The notes beneath the pieces are model-generated. The model saw only the letters and a list, made by a program, of their open reading frames with translations, had not been told where the DNA came from and ran no database searches. From Helichrysum umbraculigerum (lineage: Eukaryota; Streptophyta; Magnoliopsida; Asterales; Asteraceae), in the NCBI GenBank assembly GCA_949592205.1, contig CATIUR010000003.1:145925259-145989258 (forward strand): a stretch of 64,000 bases of DNA, written 5' to 3'. Shown one piece after another: positions 34,001-47,142 of the stretch. Positions within the stretch are counted from its first letter, which is position 1; each line of letters opens with the position of its first letter. Both the position numbers and the translations under genes were made by a program.

Positions 34001-34883
34001 GATAATTGGAATTATTATCCTAATGGTTTTGGCCGAGCCTCTGGTGGAAAGTGTTCGGAAGTTTTCAGAATCTGTAAACATTGAACCTTTTTTCGTATCA
34101 TTCATCTTAGTCCCGTTGGCTACAAACACCAGAACTGCTATTGCAGCCATTAGAGCTGCGAATCAGAAGAGAAATTATACAACTTCTTTAACTTTCTCCG
34201 AGGTTTGACTTTCCTTCCATTATGATTTTATTTTTACTAAAGGTAGCCAATTGAATGGTTTGGACTAGCTGGGTAGCGGGTCAAAATGATACAAGAGGTT
34301 GTATGCATTAGCAATACACTTTTGTCCAATAAATTTGATTTTTCTTCCTCAAAAACTATGTTACTTCAACATTAATCTAATTATTTTTAACAAAATGATA
34401 CAAGAGGTTGTAATGTTGTATGCATTAGCAATACACTTTGGGACTTTGGGTGACTTTTGACCCGTTTCCTGTATAACTATTTTTTTATTAGTATCACCTG
34501 TGGAAGATAAAACATAACCATGCAATGACCAATTCATAAGTATATGGGTCGAAATTTCCATTTAAATTTATACCATTGATACTTACACAGGTCGTAAACT
34601 CGTAATTGACAGACTTAATTTACTTAAAATGCAGATATACCACAAGGTTTTCATGAACAACGTCCAGGGCTTTTCTGTTCTCGTCTCAGTCATCTATTTC
34701 CGCGGGTTGACGTGGCATTTCTCGGCTGAGCTTATAGTTGTAATCATTGTTTGCATCATTATGGGAGTTCTAACTAGTATCACACGCAGATTTCCAAACT
34801 GGACGTTGCTCATTGCTTTCCCCCTTTATCCATTATCTCTGGTTGTGGTTTACTTTGTCAACGATGCTTTTCTGTTCACTTGA
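31043..34883 (+). CDS. NCL: NCL-type Na+/Ca2+ exchanger-like protein with EF-hands (8 exons)
   Basis: Inferred exons: 31043-31445, 32380-32565, 32688-32878, 33001-33294, 33376-33461, 33539-33797, 33858-34202, 34635-34883. All introns are GT-AG, phases agree throughout, and the total is 670 codons plus stop. The protein has an N-terminal signal-like segment (residues 4-25), a cation/Ca2+ exchanger first half with GAGLLAGSSVLLLTLLWG (about 152-169), two EF-hands (DTDNNGSITWTE 393-404 and DIDGNGNIDESE 432-443), a Lys/Glu/Ala-rich linker (about 484-513) and a second exchanger half (about 516-670). NCL proteins are endomembrane or plasma-membrane exchangers tied to Ca2+ and salt responses. In the second half the family's Asn-Ser-Ser-Glu-Ala is Asn-Thr-Arg-Thr-Ala here (563-567), losing a conserved acidic residue, so ion transport may be altered. 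The exon 2 donor (GTTCGC) is the weakest junction. Confidence 0.88.
32095..32282. mobile_element. MITE-like foldback in NCL intron 1
   Basis: Left GGTAGTTTGGATGAGTTTAT and the reverse complement of the right end GGGTGTTTGGATGAGCTTAT are inverted repeats, with a second internal TGTTTGGATAAG copy at about 32158. No clear target duplication, so the superfamily is uncertain (hAT-like or Harbinger-like). Confidence 0.55.
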
Positions 34884-36783
34884 AGCATGACCTAGGCTCT
34901 ACATAGAAACATTGTTAGCTCATTTAATGGACTCGAAAAGGCCTACTTCTTCTTTCTTAAGTGTTATTTTGAGTTCAGAACTATGCTTTGCATATTATGT
35001 AGAGTTTAAATTATAGGCCTTCAATTTATTTATTGAAATAAAGTCACAGCCACGCAGAGATATAGTTCACTTTGAGCCTAGTTTATACTTGTGTTGATGT
35101 AATTTGATTGAAGCTCCTTTCATGTAAAATTTCTAAATTTAGGTAGTAGTTGGTTAGCTAACAAATACTCCGTATATTGTTGATTTCTTTACTTGGTTAA
35201 TATACATCGAAGTTAATTATGTCGTTTGTTTTGAACAAATTTTATTCTGGTAAATATATTTTTTCGCTCAGATGTGTATAACCACATAATGGCAAGTCTC
35301 GTCTAAGTTGATTTGCACCTCAAAATAGTGATTAGTTTAATATCTTCGTTAATCGTTTTGATTAAATTCAGTTTTAGGATCGTTGTGGTTGACTATGATC
35401 GTTTTGGTCGTAATTTCTAACATCTTAGGAGTTTATTACGGAGTGTTAGTTTAATATAATTGCCTTTTAAAAAAATTTTTTGCTTGTTTGTTTTATATTT
35501 GTTCATTGATTATTCATTAATCCTTTGTATTTGAGCCGTCTCGATCAATGATAAAGAAAGTACCAACACTCGTCAGGCAGTTGTCTCCATCTCCATAGAA
35601 GCCAACATTAAGGAGAAAAGCGAACCCTGATCCAACAAAAGAGTTCACCACATTGCAATAATGACGCATTTTCATGTTTGTACCCTTAAGTACAACTTGT
35701 TATGAACATCCATCTCTCCCCTTTCCCACCAAAAGTATTCCTTATCCTACTTTAATCATAAATCAAAGTTCTTGTAACTTATGCATTCTAAACTCATGAT
35801 ATTCGACACCTTTATTTCCATGGACCACGAGCAACTACGTGTCAAGTTTGCCACCACCATAAAATGGGACGGGTTTGGTTCTCACTTCTCACAAATGAAA
35901 TGAAAACCATAATCTGACATTTTTAGTAACATGGGTTTTGGGGAAAAGCACAATCTGGTCCTAATCAAAATGATTTGGCCCTTTCAAGATCTTGATCTCA
36001 TAACTTTGATAATCACAAGTGAAGCTAATGGCACCTGAAGCATATAAGATGATAGAACACAAAGAAATTAATGTGAACCATAGCTAGAAAAATAACTTAT
36101 TGGAAGATGTACAAATTAAAGCTTGCCAATCTTTCTTCATCGCGTTCCTTTTAGGCTTAAGATAATCTTTGTTAGATTTCATCAAACACATTCTAAATAA
36201 CACTAATATAAAGAAGGCCAGAAGGGGACATGATCTGCAATGTTATCCCCGATAGATATCGGCAATTCTCAAACAATAACAAAAGCTCTCTTTCAATTCA
36301 TCAACTGGAGTACTTTAGGATCTAGTTCACCAATTACTTAGAACAAGTACAACATCCCCAATTGATCACATAGCTTCAAGCCTTCAATCAACAAATAGCA
36401 TACCTATATCTATTCGGCAATCATCTTTGGTCAAGCACTAAAACCAAAATTTAAACATACTACTTCCCCTGTTTTAGCAGGGTATTCTTCCAATCCACAT
36501 TGACATACATTAACTAATATAACACAAACAGATAATTGATTTCAAAAACCAAATAAGAGCTCGACATAAACATAAAAGCTAGATCTTGAAACATCGTAGC
36601 ATCGCTAAAAACGAATCTTCTTGTTTCATTGTTATCACGAAACAGCTGCTAATCTGTAAGTGTTACAAAATTTCATCATTATCAGAATAATGTCTATAAA
36701 CAACAGAGCTGCAGAGTATATTAGAAATGCGTATTTAAAGTTCTTACCTTTTACAGATGAGATCATTAAAATTGAAGGATGAA
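34884..36783. other. Intergenic region between NCL and the TCP gene (convergent 3' ends)
   Basis: Contains the 3' UTRs of both genes. No ORF of substance. On the minus strand AAAAGGTAAGAAC (donor at 36747-36746) just after the TCP stop resembles a splice donor, so the TCP transcript may have a 3'-UTR intron. AATAAA at about 35036 could serve NCL polyadenylation. Confidence 0.5.
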
Positions 36784-37692
36784 TCATTGGCGCGAATCAG
36801 AAGAAACAGATGACGGTTTATCAGACGAACCCTCATGTTCCTCTTGTTCACCTTGAACTTGGGCCGGATAGAAAAACCCCGAGAAGCCACCAATGCAGGA
36901 ATGGAATCCGGTGTGATCAATGGAAGCTCCGTTAAACGGTGGTTGGTCATTCCAAGCGCGAATTGAAGGCGTGTTACTGGACTGAAGGGGTCCCCTCTGA
37001 GAATTATCATTTAACAAATGATTATTATTCGTCGTCTGACTAAACAACATTTGCTGAAATGGTATGGTTTGTGTCACCGGTGAACTAAACTCAAACCCAC
37101 CGGAAACAGAATCTACACTTTCTGGCCAAGCCAACCCGCCATTATCTCCGGCCAGCCGGAGTCTTAAATTATCCGGCGGTAGGAAACTCCGATGTAACTG
37201 CATTGAAGGAGAATCACCGTTTACCGGCGTTGACGAACCACCCATAGGAATAAATGACTTGATCGAATCAAGAGATTGAGGTAAAAAGATTGGATTTTGA
37301 CCGCTACCCATTTCCTTATTTGTGATTTCTTCATCTGGGTTATCCTCAAAATTCAATCTTGATGATGAATTTGAATTTCCGGTGGTGGGTTTCCAGGCGG
37401 GTAGTTCTTCCAGCTCATCGATGGCGGATTTTGCTTTTTTAATAAGCCAGTCAACGGCTTTGCTTGGACGGTCGAACCCTAGGCGGTCTTGTACGTCGTA
37501 GAATTGAATGGCGGTGGTTGCCGACAACCGTACACGGCGGTCTCTTGGTCCTTTTGATGTGCATACTTTACTGTGTCTATCTTTCCGGTTAATTGACCGT
37601 ACAATGTGACCGCCGTTGACTTCCACAATTTCGCCCCCGGAGTTCCTTAACCGCTTCATCTGCAGCGGCGCAACTACTCCGCCGTGAAACAT
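36784..37692 (-). CDS. TCP4: CIN-class TCP transcription factor, TCP4-like
   Basis: 302 codons from the ATG at 37692 (MFHGGVVAPLQM). In-frame ATGs exist upstream at 37860 and downstream at 37659; the upstream extension (RIFFFFEKF...) is unlike the family and lies in probable leader. The TCP domain spans about residues 28-93: RKDRHSKVCTSKGPRDRRVR (basic), then the helix-loop-helix LSATTAIQFYDVQDRLGF and PSKAVDWLIKKAK. The tail GEQEEHEGSSDKPSSVSSDS matches TCP4/TCP3-type C termini. QRGPLQSS marks the miR319 target. CIN-TCPs bind GGACCA-like sites in nuclei and promote leaf cell differentiation. The gene is intronless in its coding part, as usual. TCP3 or TCP10 orthology cannot be excluded. Confidence 0.9.
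   Translation of the reverse strand: MFHGGVVAPLQMKRLRNSGGEIVEVNGGHIVRSINRKDRHSKVCTSKGPRDRRVRLSATTAIQFYDVQDRLGFDRPSKAVDWLIKKAKSAIDELEELPAWKPTTGNSNSSSRLNFEDNPDEEITNKEMGSGQNPIFLPQSLDSIKSFIPMGGSSTPVNGDSPSMQLHRSFLPPDNLRLRLAGDNGGLAWPESVDSVSGGFEFSSPVTQTIPFQQMLFSQTTNNNHLLNDNSQRGPLQSSNTPSIRAWNDQPPFNGASIDHTGFHSCIGGFSGFFYPAQVQGEQEEHEGSSDKPSSVSSDSRQ
36977..36998 (-). promoter_or_regulatory. miR319 target site in the TCP4-like mRNA
   Basis: Sense strand AGAGGGGACCCCTTCAG followed by TCCAG, the canonical site in CIN-TCP transcripts, in frame with Gln-Arg-Gly-Pro-Leu-Gln. Cleavage guided by miR319 is established for the family and inferred here. Confidence 0.9.
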
Positions 37693-38785
37693 ACGGTAAC
37701 CGGAAAATAAACTATCTTCATCTCCTGTTTCTGCTACATTTCCTGAATCCAAGAATGGTTGGTTGTTTTTGTAAAAAGCAAGATTGAATCTTTGAGGATC
37801 CAGAGTCAGAAACTTTTCAAAGAAAAAAAAAATTCTAAATAAAAATTGAACTTTTCTCAATATGGTAAAGTTTGCTATAAATCTTGATCAATTTCTGCAA
37901 CTGTCTAGCCTAAAAGGGTGCTATTGAACCCATAATTAAGTTCCATATCAGAACACATAAATGTGTAGTGCTAGCCTATTCCTAACCCATACTTGTGTAT
38001 GATATTTTGTAGCCCAATTCTGACACTAGGCAGCAGACACCTAAAATTTGCAGTGTGTTGGTGAATGAATGAATTTATTGTGAAGATCACCCAATTTTCA
38101 GAAGCAGCAGATTTGAAGTGGTGGTGGAAAGGGGTTGTTTGAGAAGAGGGATTTTGGTGACAATAAAATGGCAGTGAATTCAGAATAAAGATTCTTGTGA
38201 TCCCTTCCCTCTCTTTGTTGGGTTGGGAGGATGGGGTGTGGGACAGGGATTCTGTAAAGCCACAAGATATGTGGTGATGTAATAATTTGTACTTTGTTTG
38301 TACAACTTTAAAATTATTTTATACAACTAAAAAGATTTGTTCGTGTTAATGTAGCATTTTCGTTTATTTTATATAAAAATAAAAAAATAACTTTGGATTT
38401 TCTCCCAAATCTCTGGAAATCCCGACATCTAACCGTCCAATTGCATTTTGTCTTTCATGCCACGTATTGCATATTACCTAAGTTGACAAAAAATTGAAAG
38501 TTCGTTACCTATATTAATAATAGACCGGTTCATTACCACAGTAAAAAGGTGAAAAAAGTGAAAGTTCATTACTCATCTTTAACTTTTACCCTATTTTGAT
38601 TTAAGTTGTATTCTTTATAAATTTGCTAAGGGTTTTCCGCGAAGTTTTTGATGGAATAAAATCAAAGAAACTGTATTAAAAATTTAAAATTATAGAAAAA
38701 AGTGATAAATTTACATGTTTTTGTTCTCTAGTTGAATAGAAACAAAAGAAATAGCAATTTAGTTCATGAGCAACATGTTAGTCTT
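37693..38785 (-). promoter_or_regulatory. Leader and upstream region of the TCP4-like gene
   Basis: No other coding sequence recognised. It includes an A-rich stretch before 37860 and a probable promoter in AT-rich DNA. Intron or transcription start positions could not be set. Confidence 0.4.
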
Positions 38786-38793
38786 CTTTCATT

Positions 38794-39715
38794 CAGAGCC
38801 GGCCCTGGCCATGGGCGGCCCGGGCGACGGCCCAGGGCATCATATAATTTGGGGCATCAAGTTTCCGATCTGATTTATTTGGTAGTAGGTTCATTCAAAG
38901 GGCTAGATTTGATAATTGAAAATGAAAATTACAGAGTTTTGATGGAAAAACTGGAAACGCGAGTTATTTGGGGAAGATAACGTTCCAACCCCCAAAGTTT
39001 CTACATGTTTTTTGTTTGCACCCTATTCGTATTTTAAGTTTTAATTTAACCCCCAAAACTTTATCCTTTTTCATTTCACTTTTAATTCTAGATGTGTAAT
39101 ACTTTTATGAAATGCCAAAAACACCTCATTAATTCATATAAATATCTTTTTGTTCTTACACTATAACGAAAAGTTAATGTTTATATCAAGAAAGTATTAA
39201 ATAACATTTTACATCAAATTAAAGTAATAGTTTAAATATAAGTCATTATTTTATGTTCACAGTGTGATTTATTTAAGTACTTCACGAACAAACCTTGTTC
39301 AATTATCTTAATTTTTTTAGCCCAACCAGGTAACAAGTCCAACCCCAGAAATATTTAAAAACTTTACATTAATAAGTAATAATCGACACCAGTTACGTTC
39401 AAAAATAATAAAAAGACAAAAAAAGTAGAAGTAAGAAAGAGTGTGCTATTTGGTTACATGATATGGGTAGGAAAAAATAAGTGTTATTTTCACCCCCAAA
39501 CGGAATTAAATGAGAGCATACAGGAACACACTACTCACCACTGCAAAACATGACTTAGAGTGGTGAGTTGCGTTCATGCATCCTCTTGGTTAATTCCGTT
39601 TGGCAGTGGAAATAACCCTTACTGTTGCCCATACCCCGTATAAGTTGCAAATTTTGTAAAAGGGCATTATTTGATCATCTCGCCCGGGGTACTAAAGAAG
39701 TCAGGACCGGCCCTG
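38794..39715. mobile_element. Non-autonomous hAT-like element, 922 bp
   Basis: Ends CAGAGCCGGCCCTG and (reverse complement) CAGGGCCGGTCCTG are inverted repeats, flanked by a perfect 8-bp duplication CTTTCATT (38786-38793 and 39716-39723), the size made by hAT transposases. The ends are strikingly GC-rich and the interior AT-rich with no transposase. Confidence 0.88.
39464..39632. repeat. Long foldback inside the hAT-like element
   Basis: Arms of about 75-80 bp (39464-39541 and 39559-39632) pair with moderate mismatches around CAAACGGAATTAA. It may be a nested MITE; no clean target duplication seen. Confidence 0.6.
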
Positions 39716-39723
39716 CTTTCATT

Positions 39724-40307
39724 ACAAATTTTCCCAATATTTCAAAGAAAAGTTGGAAATAAAAGATTACATGATTTTTCTCTCACTTCTCCTATCTTCT
39801 TTCCATAATTGTTACGAGTGATTAGGTGTTTATCAAAGCTTTTTTTTCCTTTTTTAATATTATGAATGCATACAAAACATGTGTTACTCATTTCACAATA
39901 GTTAATGTATGTGTGTATCGTCAGGTGACATTAGTGATATCATGTGATGAGTCTTCGTGTAAACACAACAAAGTGAAGAACTCCAAAGTTAGTGGACTTA
40001 CAGAATAGTGAAAATCACAATAGTTTGGTGGATTTGGATGTTCCCCGATGATTTTGGTTGTTTTTGTCATCTCTAGTTTTGTAGGTGGAGTACCACCGAC
40101 GGTCACCTTCATAAGGCTCTTATCCTGCTCTAAATTAAATGATCTTTAACAGATTACATTAATATCCTTCTGATTGATTTAAACAATAAATAAATACTAG
40201 CACAGTGCCCACGCAAAGCAACGGGTGCACTTTTCTTACTTAATGTACATTATAATAAGTTGGATTAAAAATAAAGCAACGGGTGCACTTTTCTTACTTA
40301 ATGTACA
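39724..40307. other. Intergenic DNA with a 65-bp tandem repeat
   Basis: AAGCAACGGGTGCACTTTTC followed by TTACTTAATGTACA occurs at about 40217 and again at about 40275, so the CACTA element landed in a tandem duplication. CTAGCACAGTGCCCACGC at about 40198 looks like an inverted Helitron 3' end (CTAG plus GC hairpin), but this is weak. Confidence 0.5.
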
Positions 40308-41999
40308 CACTACTAGAAAATATGATTATACTTACGGATTTCCCACGACAAGTTTTTCCGTGGGTAATTTCCCACGGATTTTCGTCAAATTATGATCCGG
40401 AATATGGGATCGGAAATTCAGGCAACTATAATGACGGATTTACAACGAATTTGTGACAATACAAAATCCATGGGAAATCCGACGATACAAATTTGAATTC
40501 CCACCATTTTCCAACGAATTTCTGTCAAAAAATTCAATAATTTTCAAAAGTAAACAAATTGATGTTAGTACATAATATCCGTTGATAATTCGTGGGAACG
40601 CTCAAATAGTTTCATCGGATTAGTAACGCAAAATTTCATTTCGTTGAAAATTCGTGGGAATATTTCAAATTAGTAATTGTTTAGCTCTTGAAAATCCGTG
40701 GGAAACCATTCAAGACATGTCGCTGAATATCTATGGGTACTTTCAACGTAATTTCAACTATTTTAAAGGGTTGGTTAAAAATCTGTGGGAAGTGTTGCAA
40801 AATAAATAAATTTTTAATAATTTACTACGTGTTGAAAATCCTTGGGAAAGCTTTCAACGAAATTTTGACCATTTTAGAGGTTCAGTTGAAAAGCCGTGGG
40901 AAGGATTACATAGTAAACAAATTAATAAAAATTGAATTGTTGTTGAAAATCCGTGGAAAACCATTCAAGACATGTCGCTGAAAATCCGTGAGAACTTTCA
41001 ACGGAATCTCAACCATTTTAGAGGTTCGGTTGATAATTTGTGGGAAGTAATACAAAATAAATAAAATAATAAAAAAAATTGACTAGGTGTTGAAAATCCA
41101 TGGGAACTTTCAACGGATTTTCTACGGATTTAGGTTCTTTGTTGAAAATCCGTGGGAAATTCCCACATATTTTCAACAAGTTTGGATGTTTCGTTGGGAA
41201 TTCGTGGATACATGAGATCTCTTCATATAATGTTCGCATACATGTGCACACAAGGGCACGTCCACACACACATAGATGTATATATTTGTGGGTGAGGATT
41301 TGTACACCATTAAATTTAGCCGTACACCACAAATTATTCCTCATTATGTTATAATTTACAATATTTTAAAGCACGATTAGTGGTATATGGTGATTTTACA
41401 ATGGCGTACAAATCATCGGCCTATATTTTTAAACATGATGTTTGTAATTATTTACATACACATATATGTATATTTATATAGATGCATTTGAGATAGTATA
41501 CTTCTACATATTGATATGTGTCAAGGTAAATGATGTAGTTATGCACATATACATACAATTCATATGTATTTAAGATATTAATAATGTATATATAAGTATT
41601 TATGTTAATATGTAGCTAAATATTTATGTATGCTCCAAATATTATATATTTTAAATACTTAAGTTGGTATATATATATATATATATAATATAGAGAGGGA
41701 GATATAAACATGTGTATGTAGATACAATTAAAAGTACATATATACATATAATAATGGTTATTTTGTATAACTATATATTATATATGTGTATTCTTATTTT
41801 CAATCTTACAAATAAAAAAAAATGTCAATGAAAATTCGTGGGAAATTTCCACGGAATTTCCACGGATTGTGGTGCCTCGTTAAAAAGCCGTGGGAAATTC
41901 CCATGAATTTTCAACGAATTTAGATGTTTCGTTGAAAATCTGTAGGAAAGTCATATCGATGTTTGCAAATCACACACTAAAATATAGTATATACCTCGA

Positions 42000-42672
<673 letters not shown>

Positions 42673-43329
42673 GTATATATATATATAAGTGTTTGTCTTT
42701 GAGATAGTATACTTTTATATGTTGGTACGTATCAAGTTAAATGATCAAGGTATGCACATACAATTAACATGTATTACCTATAGTTAATGCATTTTATATG
42801 TATATATGTGTAATCTTATTTTAGAATGCTACAAATAACAAGAAATTGAAAATGTCGTTGAAAATCCGTGGGAAATTACCACGGATTTTTAACAGATTTA
42901 GGTGCTCCGTTGAAAAGTCGTGAGAACTTCTCAAATATTTTTAACGGAACATTGTGTTTTGTTGAAAATATGTGAGTCGGATCGTTTTTTGTAATGTTCA
43001 AAAGTTTATATATAGTTTGTGGCCGGTATTTGTTGTATGTACAAATTAAACAAGTACTATCATGTATGGCATTTTATACGGAGTATTATATTACATAACA
43101 GTGATAATGATGAAGTAGTTTAATTTAGTTAAAAGATAACAAAAATGTTGTACTCCATTTTATTTAACTAATAATTCATGAGTATTTATTGATTATCATA
43201 TACAATATAGAATAATAATAATATTAATAATAATAATAATACTTATTTATTTTTATCTCGGTATTATATCACTAATTTAATTATTTAATACCTTAGGATT
43301 TTCAGATTCATTTTGTAAGTTCCCTTCCC

Positions 43330-43800
43330 GCCTCATTTTCACACCAACAATTTCGTGAAATTCAAAAGTTTTGGATAGACCCAAACTTTTCCAATTTCTC
43401 CCGCCCCCTTTTCAGTTTCCCTCTAAATTGACCAACTCTCACCCTAAATCCACATTTCTACAACCCTTCAAGTCTCAAGGGTCATGCTCCATACCTACCG
43501 TTCATAACCTATTTCACAAAAACGCACTTCTTCTTTGTTGCTCGTACCTACCGCCGAGCGCCGACAACCACCCACCCGCGTCATTTCGAACGCCGTCGTA
43601 CGTAGCCACCAGAATTACAGTACACCGATTTGTGGTTTTAGTTACGGTTTTGACCTATTCGATTTTGATTTTGGGAGTTCTTGATTCCAACACGCTCTGG
43701 GAGAGGGATAACAATGGTTGAGAGATCGATCGATCTGACATCGTGTTCTTCATTTGTCGCCTCAGATCCTCATTGCCAACTGAATCGTCTTGAAAGGGTG
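43330..43800 (+). pseudogene. Possible captured host gene fragment in the CACTA element
   Basis: A GC- and pyrimidine-richer island in AT-rich DNA with an open frame at about 43371-43721. Its product is Ser/Pro-rich at the start (organelle-targeting-like) and has a hydrophobic segment VVLVTVLTYSILILGVL near the end. An ATG follows at about 43714 (MVERSIDLTSC) leading to a donor-like GGTGAGGC at 43797. It looks like a first exon or two joined in transit, as in Pack-CACTA gene capture. No family recognised. Confidence 0.4.
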
Positions 43801-44972
43801 AGGCTTAAATTTAGTTTTCAGTAAATGTTAATCAATTTTATGCAGATTTTTGCACATGACTCTAAATCTGCAATTGGAATAAGATGGGTTTTGTTTGTTT
43901 ATACGATTAAGTTCCGTTTTAACTTATTCTTGCTTATTTAAATGTTACTGTATTTATGTATTATCAACTTTTGTTGAGGTTAGTGCATCTTTCACATTGG
44001 GGCAATTGGCTAGGAGAGTTCGTGTCCATCATTTTCACAACTACAGAAGGTAACAACTTGATATTTAAATGGATATGTGTATGTGTTTGGTACATCTTCA
44101 TTTTTTCTAGGTACAATTGTTAGTACAAACGATTGAAGCGATGCCCACATAATATGAAACATAATGAAGGAAGATTAAAGATGTGAAGAATAATGAAGAA
44201 AGACATAAAACAGAGGTTGAAGAGATACAAGCATGAAATGAGCCATAAACAAGAGAACTCAATAAGATCAACAACGTACAAAATTTCATTAGTTTATTTA
44301 AGCATTTTGTATGTTAGTTTATGAAACATGTAATTTGATGATATACTTTGCAACTTAGTTTATGGGAAAATAATTGTTTCATGGTAGTTTTATATTCTGG
44401 ATTATTTATAAATAATTTGATTATATTTGCGGCTGAATTTGGTTATATAGATTATAGACCCAAAATTAAACAAATGCACTTTTGTGTTTTTTATTTCTAT
44501 TTTGTTTCACCCACTAATTATCAATGTAAATGGTTGTAATAAACATGTTGTGGGAAACATTGGTTGATAAAAATTCGTTGAAAATGTCGATCGATGATAA
44601 TCCGTTGAAAATTTTAGGAGTTGAAAATATGTTGAAACATATAATCCATGGGAAGTTTGTGGGAATTACCTAATGATATATTGTTAGAAATTCGTGGGAA
44701 ACAAAAATCCGTGGGAAATATTCGTTGAAATTTTGTGGGAATTTTGTCGATATTTTGAAAGATGTCATACTTGAAATCTTAATTACCATCAAAATGGTCC
44801 GTTGAAAATCTGATGAAAAGTTATTAGCCGTTGAAAAGTTTGTGGGAAAAATATTTCCCACGCCCATTTTAAAGACGGACAATTTTCGTGGGAAATTTGT
44901 GGAAAACCGTCGTTTCCCACGGATTTTTCACAGATTCGGCTGTTGAAATGCGACAGTTTTCTAGTAGTGACA

Positions 44973-45477
44973 TTATAATAAGTTGGATTAAAAATACTTT
45001 ACTGAAGCTCGGAGTAGAATAACTATGGTCGGTATATTGTTACGAGTTGTTCTACATTGGGTTCACGACAAAAAAGTCATTTTTGAAGTAGTGTTGTTAT
45101 TTATATTTGCAAAATATTGTGAATTTGTGGTAATAAGTTGTGTTTCACCCATAAAGTGTCATTTTATACTACTTAATTAGTTGATATATTGAAATTATAT
45201 TTTGTTCAAATAATATGAATTGATGTTGACATTTCCAATTTAATTGTTACAACCATTGAAATAGAGTTAAGAAAAAATTGATTATATTACCAAAATTGAT
45301 TTAACATTTACCACATAGTTTCTAGTTATATCATCAAGGGTATAGTTGGTATTTTTGATAGGACAAAACTAAGTTTTAAGTCAAAACCCTAAATGCTTTA
45401 TAATGGTTATATATATAGATTATTATAGATAATATAAGAATCACTTCATCAACAAGTCAATTGTCCAATAGGATTGC
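44973..45477. other. AT-rich intergenic DNA, nothing recognised
   Basis: No coding region or repeat boundary supported. The first bases continue the tandem repeat into which the CACTA element inserted. Confidence 0.6.
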
Positions 45478-45480
45478 TTA

Positions 45481-45863
45481 GGGTGCGTTTAGTTGAAGAA
45501 AAGTGTACCACTTTTCCAGAAAATTTTTCTAAGAAAAGTAAAAATTAGAAAATGCGTTCAAAATGGTTATTTTCCTGAAAAGTTTTCCAAGAAAATGGAA
45601 AACTCATTTTTCCATGATATAACTTGAAGTTGGAAAACTCATTTTTCAAGTTTTCCACATTTTTCCTTTATACATCTCCCTCCCTTTTTCTAAAATTTTC
45701 CAAATGCCTTCTCCTAACATCATTTTTCCAAAATGGAAAATACACTACTTTTGAACACATTTTCTAAATTTTCAACACTTTTCTTGAAAACAAAAACTTT
45801 TTTCATTTCTTAGAAAATTGGAGATGGAAAATTATGAAAAATTTTCCACAACTAAACGCAACC
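45481..45863. mobile_element. Tourist-like MITE, 383 bp
   Basis: Ends GGGTGCGTTTAGTTG and CAACTAAACGCAACC are inverted repeats, flanked by TTA (45478-45480 and 45864-45866). The interior is rich in TTTTCC/GGAAAA. Non-coding. Confidence 0.8.
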
Positions 45864-45866
45864 TTA

Positions 45867-47142
45867 ATTTTTTTTAAAATTGGCTAAATTTAAGATAATC
45901 ATGACATCATAAAATTATGATTAAAAACTATTAGATTCAAATCACTATTTTAAATATCAAATTAGATATCCTAGCCAATTGAAACTCTTAATTTCAACAT
46001 ATAAAAAGATTTAAATGATTTTATTATTTATGAAAAATGAATTACAAATTTATCGTTTGGTGTGTATATATAACTAGTATGTATATACTTATATAGTATG
46101 CCTTTATTCATAATGTAACTCAAATAACTATTTTCACTTTCCCATTTTATATGTAACTGTAACACCCAGTTTTTGGGTCTACTAATAATGTAGTATTTTC
46201 TACTTTTAGAATGATTATATTATGTATTAGAATAAAATTCTATATTATATTATATTTACTAGATTATAACCCGTAAATTTGCAGGCTACCACATTATTTT
46301 AATACAAATGTTATATTATATTTAAAAATTTTGTGTACTTATTGACATGTGTGTTAAAATTTTCAAGTATAACGAAGTCAGAGTAATCAAAATGTGTTTT
46401 TTTAATTGTTTATAATATTACCATATATATGATGCCTATGAAGGTAAATTAATCAATAGGTATTACATATTTTCTCAATTTTAGTTGAAAAAAGTTTGAA
46501 ACTTATGTTGGAATAATTGCTTGTTTACATTGTAAAATTGATTGTTTATTCATAATACACATTCAAATATACGGTAAAATTGAATATGATAAAAGTGATG
46601 GTGATAGGTGGTGTTAAAGTAATGAGAATGTGATAGTTGATGTAGAATTTAGTGTAGTTGGATCAAATAAATAATATATATATATATTTAATAAAGACAC
46701 ATAAGTAATAGTTGAAGCTACATAAATACTAATGAAACATAGAATAAAAATATAATGATAAAGATTTAATACAAAATGTTTCAATTGTTTTGTATCAATA
46801 CAATTCGTGCAAACAAAATGTGTGGTATGATGCATTACATGATAGTATAAACAACACCACCAATAACACCAATTAGTTGGCTTGATTCCTAGCATTATCA
46901 CGCTGAAAAAACAAAAAAGTCAGAAGCTAAAGAATGATTATCTACATGGTTACTTAGTAAGAATGATTATCTACATGGTTACTTAGTAAGAGATTGAGCC
47001 CAATCTTCTCTTCAACGTGTTAAGATATATTTGTGTAGTTGACAACTTGACAATAAAGAAATGTTTTGAATGGAAGCATAGTGATGTCGTGTAAACGGGG
47101 TTTTAGTAATGGAAAATACCTAACTTACTACACACAACACAT
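45867..47142. other. AT-rich intergenic DNA with a 29-bp tandem duplication
   Basis: 46932-46960 and 46961-46989 are identical copies of a GAATGATTATCTACATGG... unit. CTAGATTATAACCCGTAAAT at about 46260 is a common plant repeat terminus. No gene recognised. Confidence 0.6.

Noticed and set aside
37693..37860. N-terminal extension of the TCP protein to the ATG at 37860
   Set aside because: The Phe-rich stretch is unlike CIN-TCP proteins and is probably untranslated leader; the ATG at 37692 is preferred.
40198..40235. Helitron 3' terminus
   Set aside because: CTAG plus a GC hairpin is suggestive, but no 5' TC end or helicase sequence was found.
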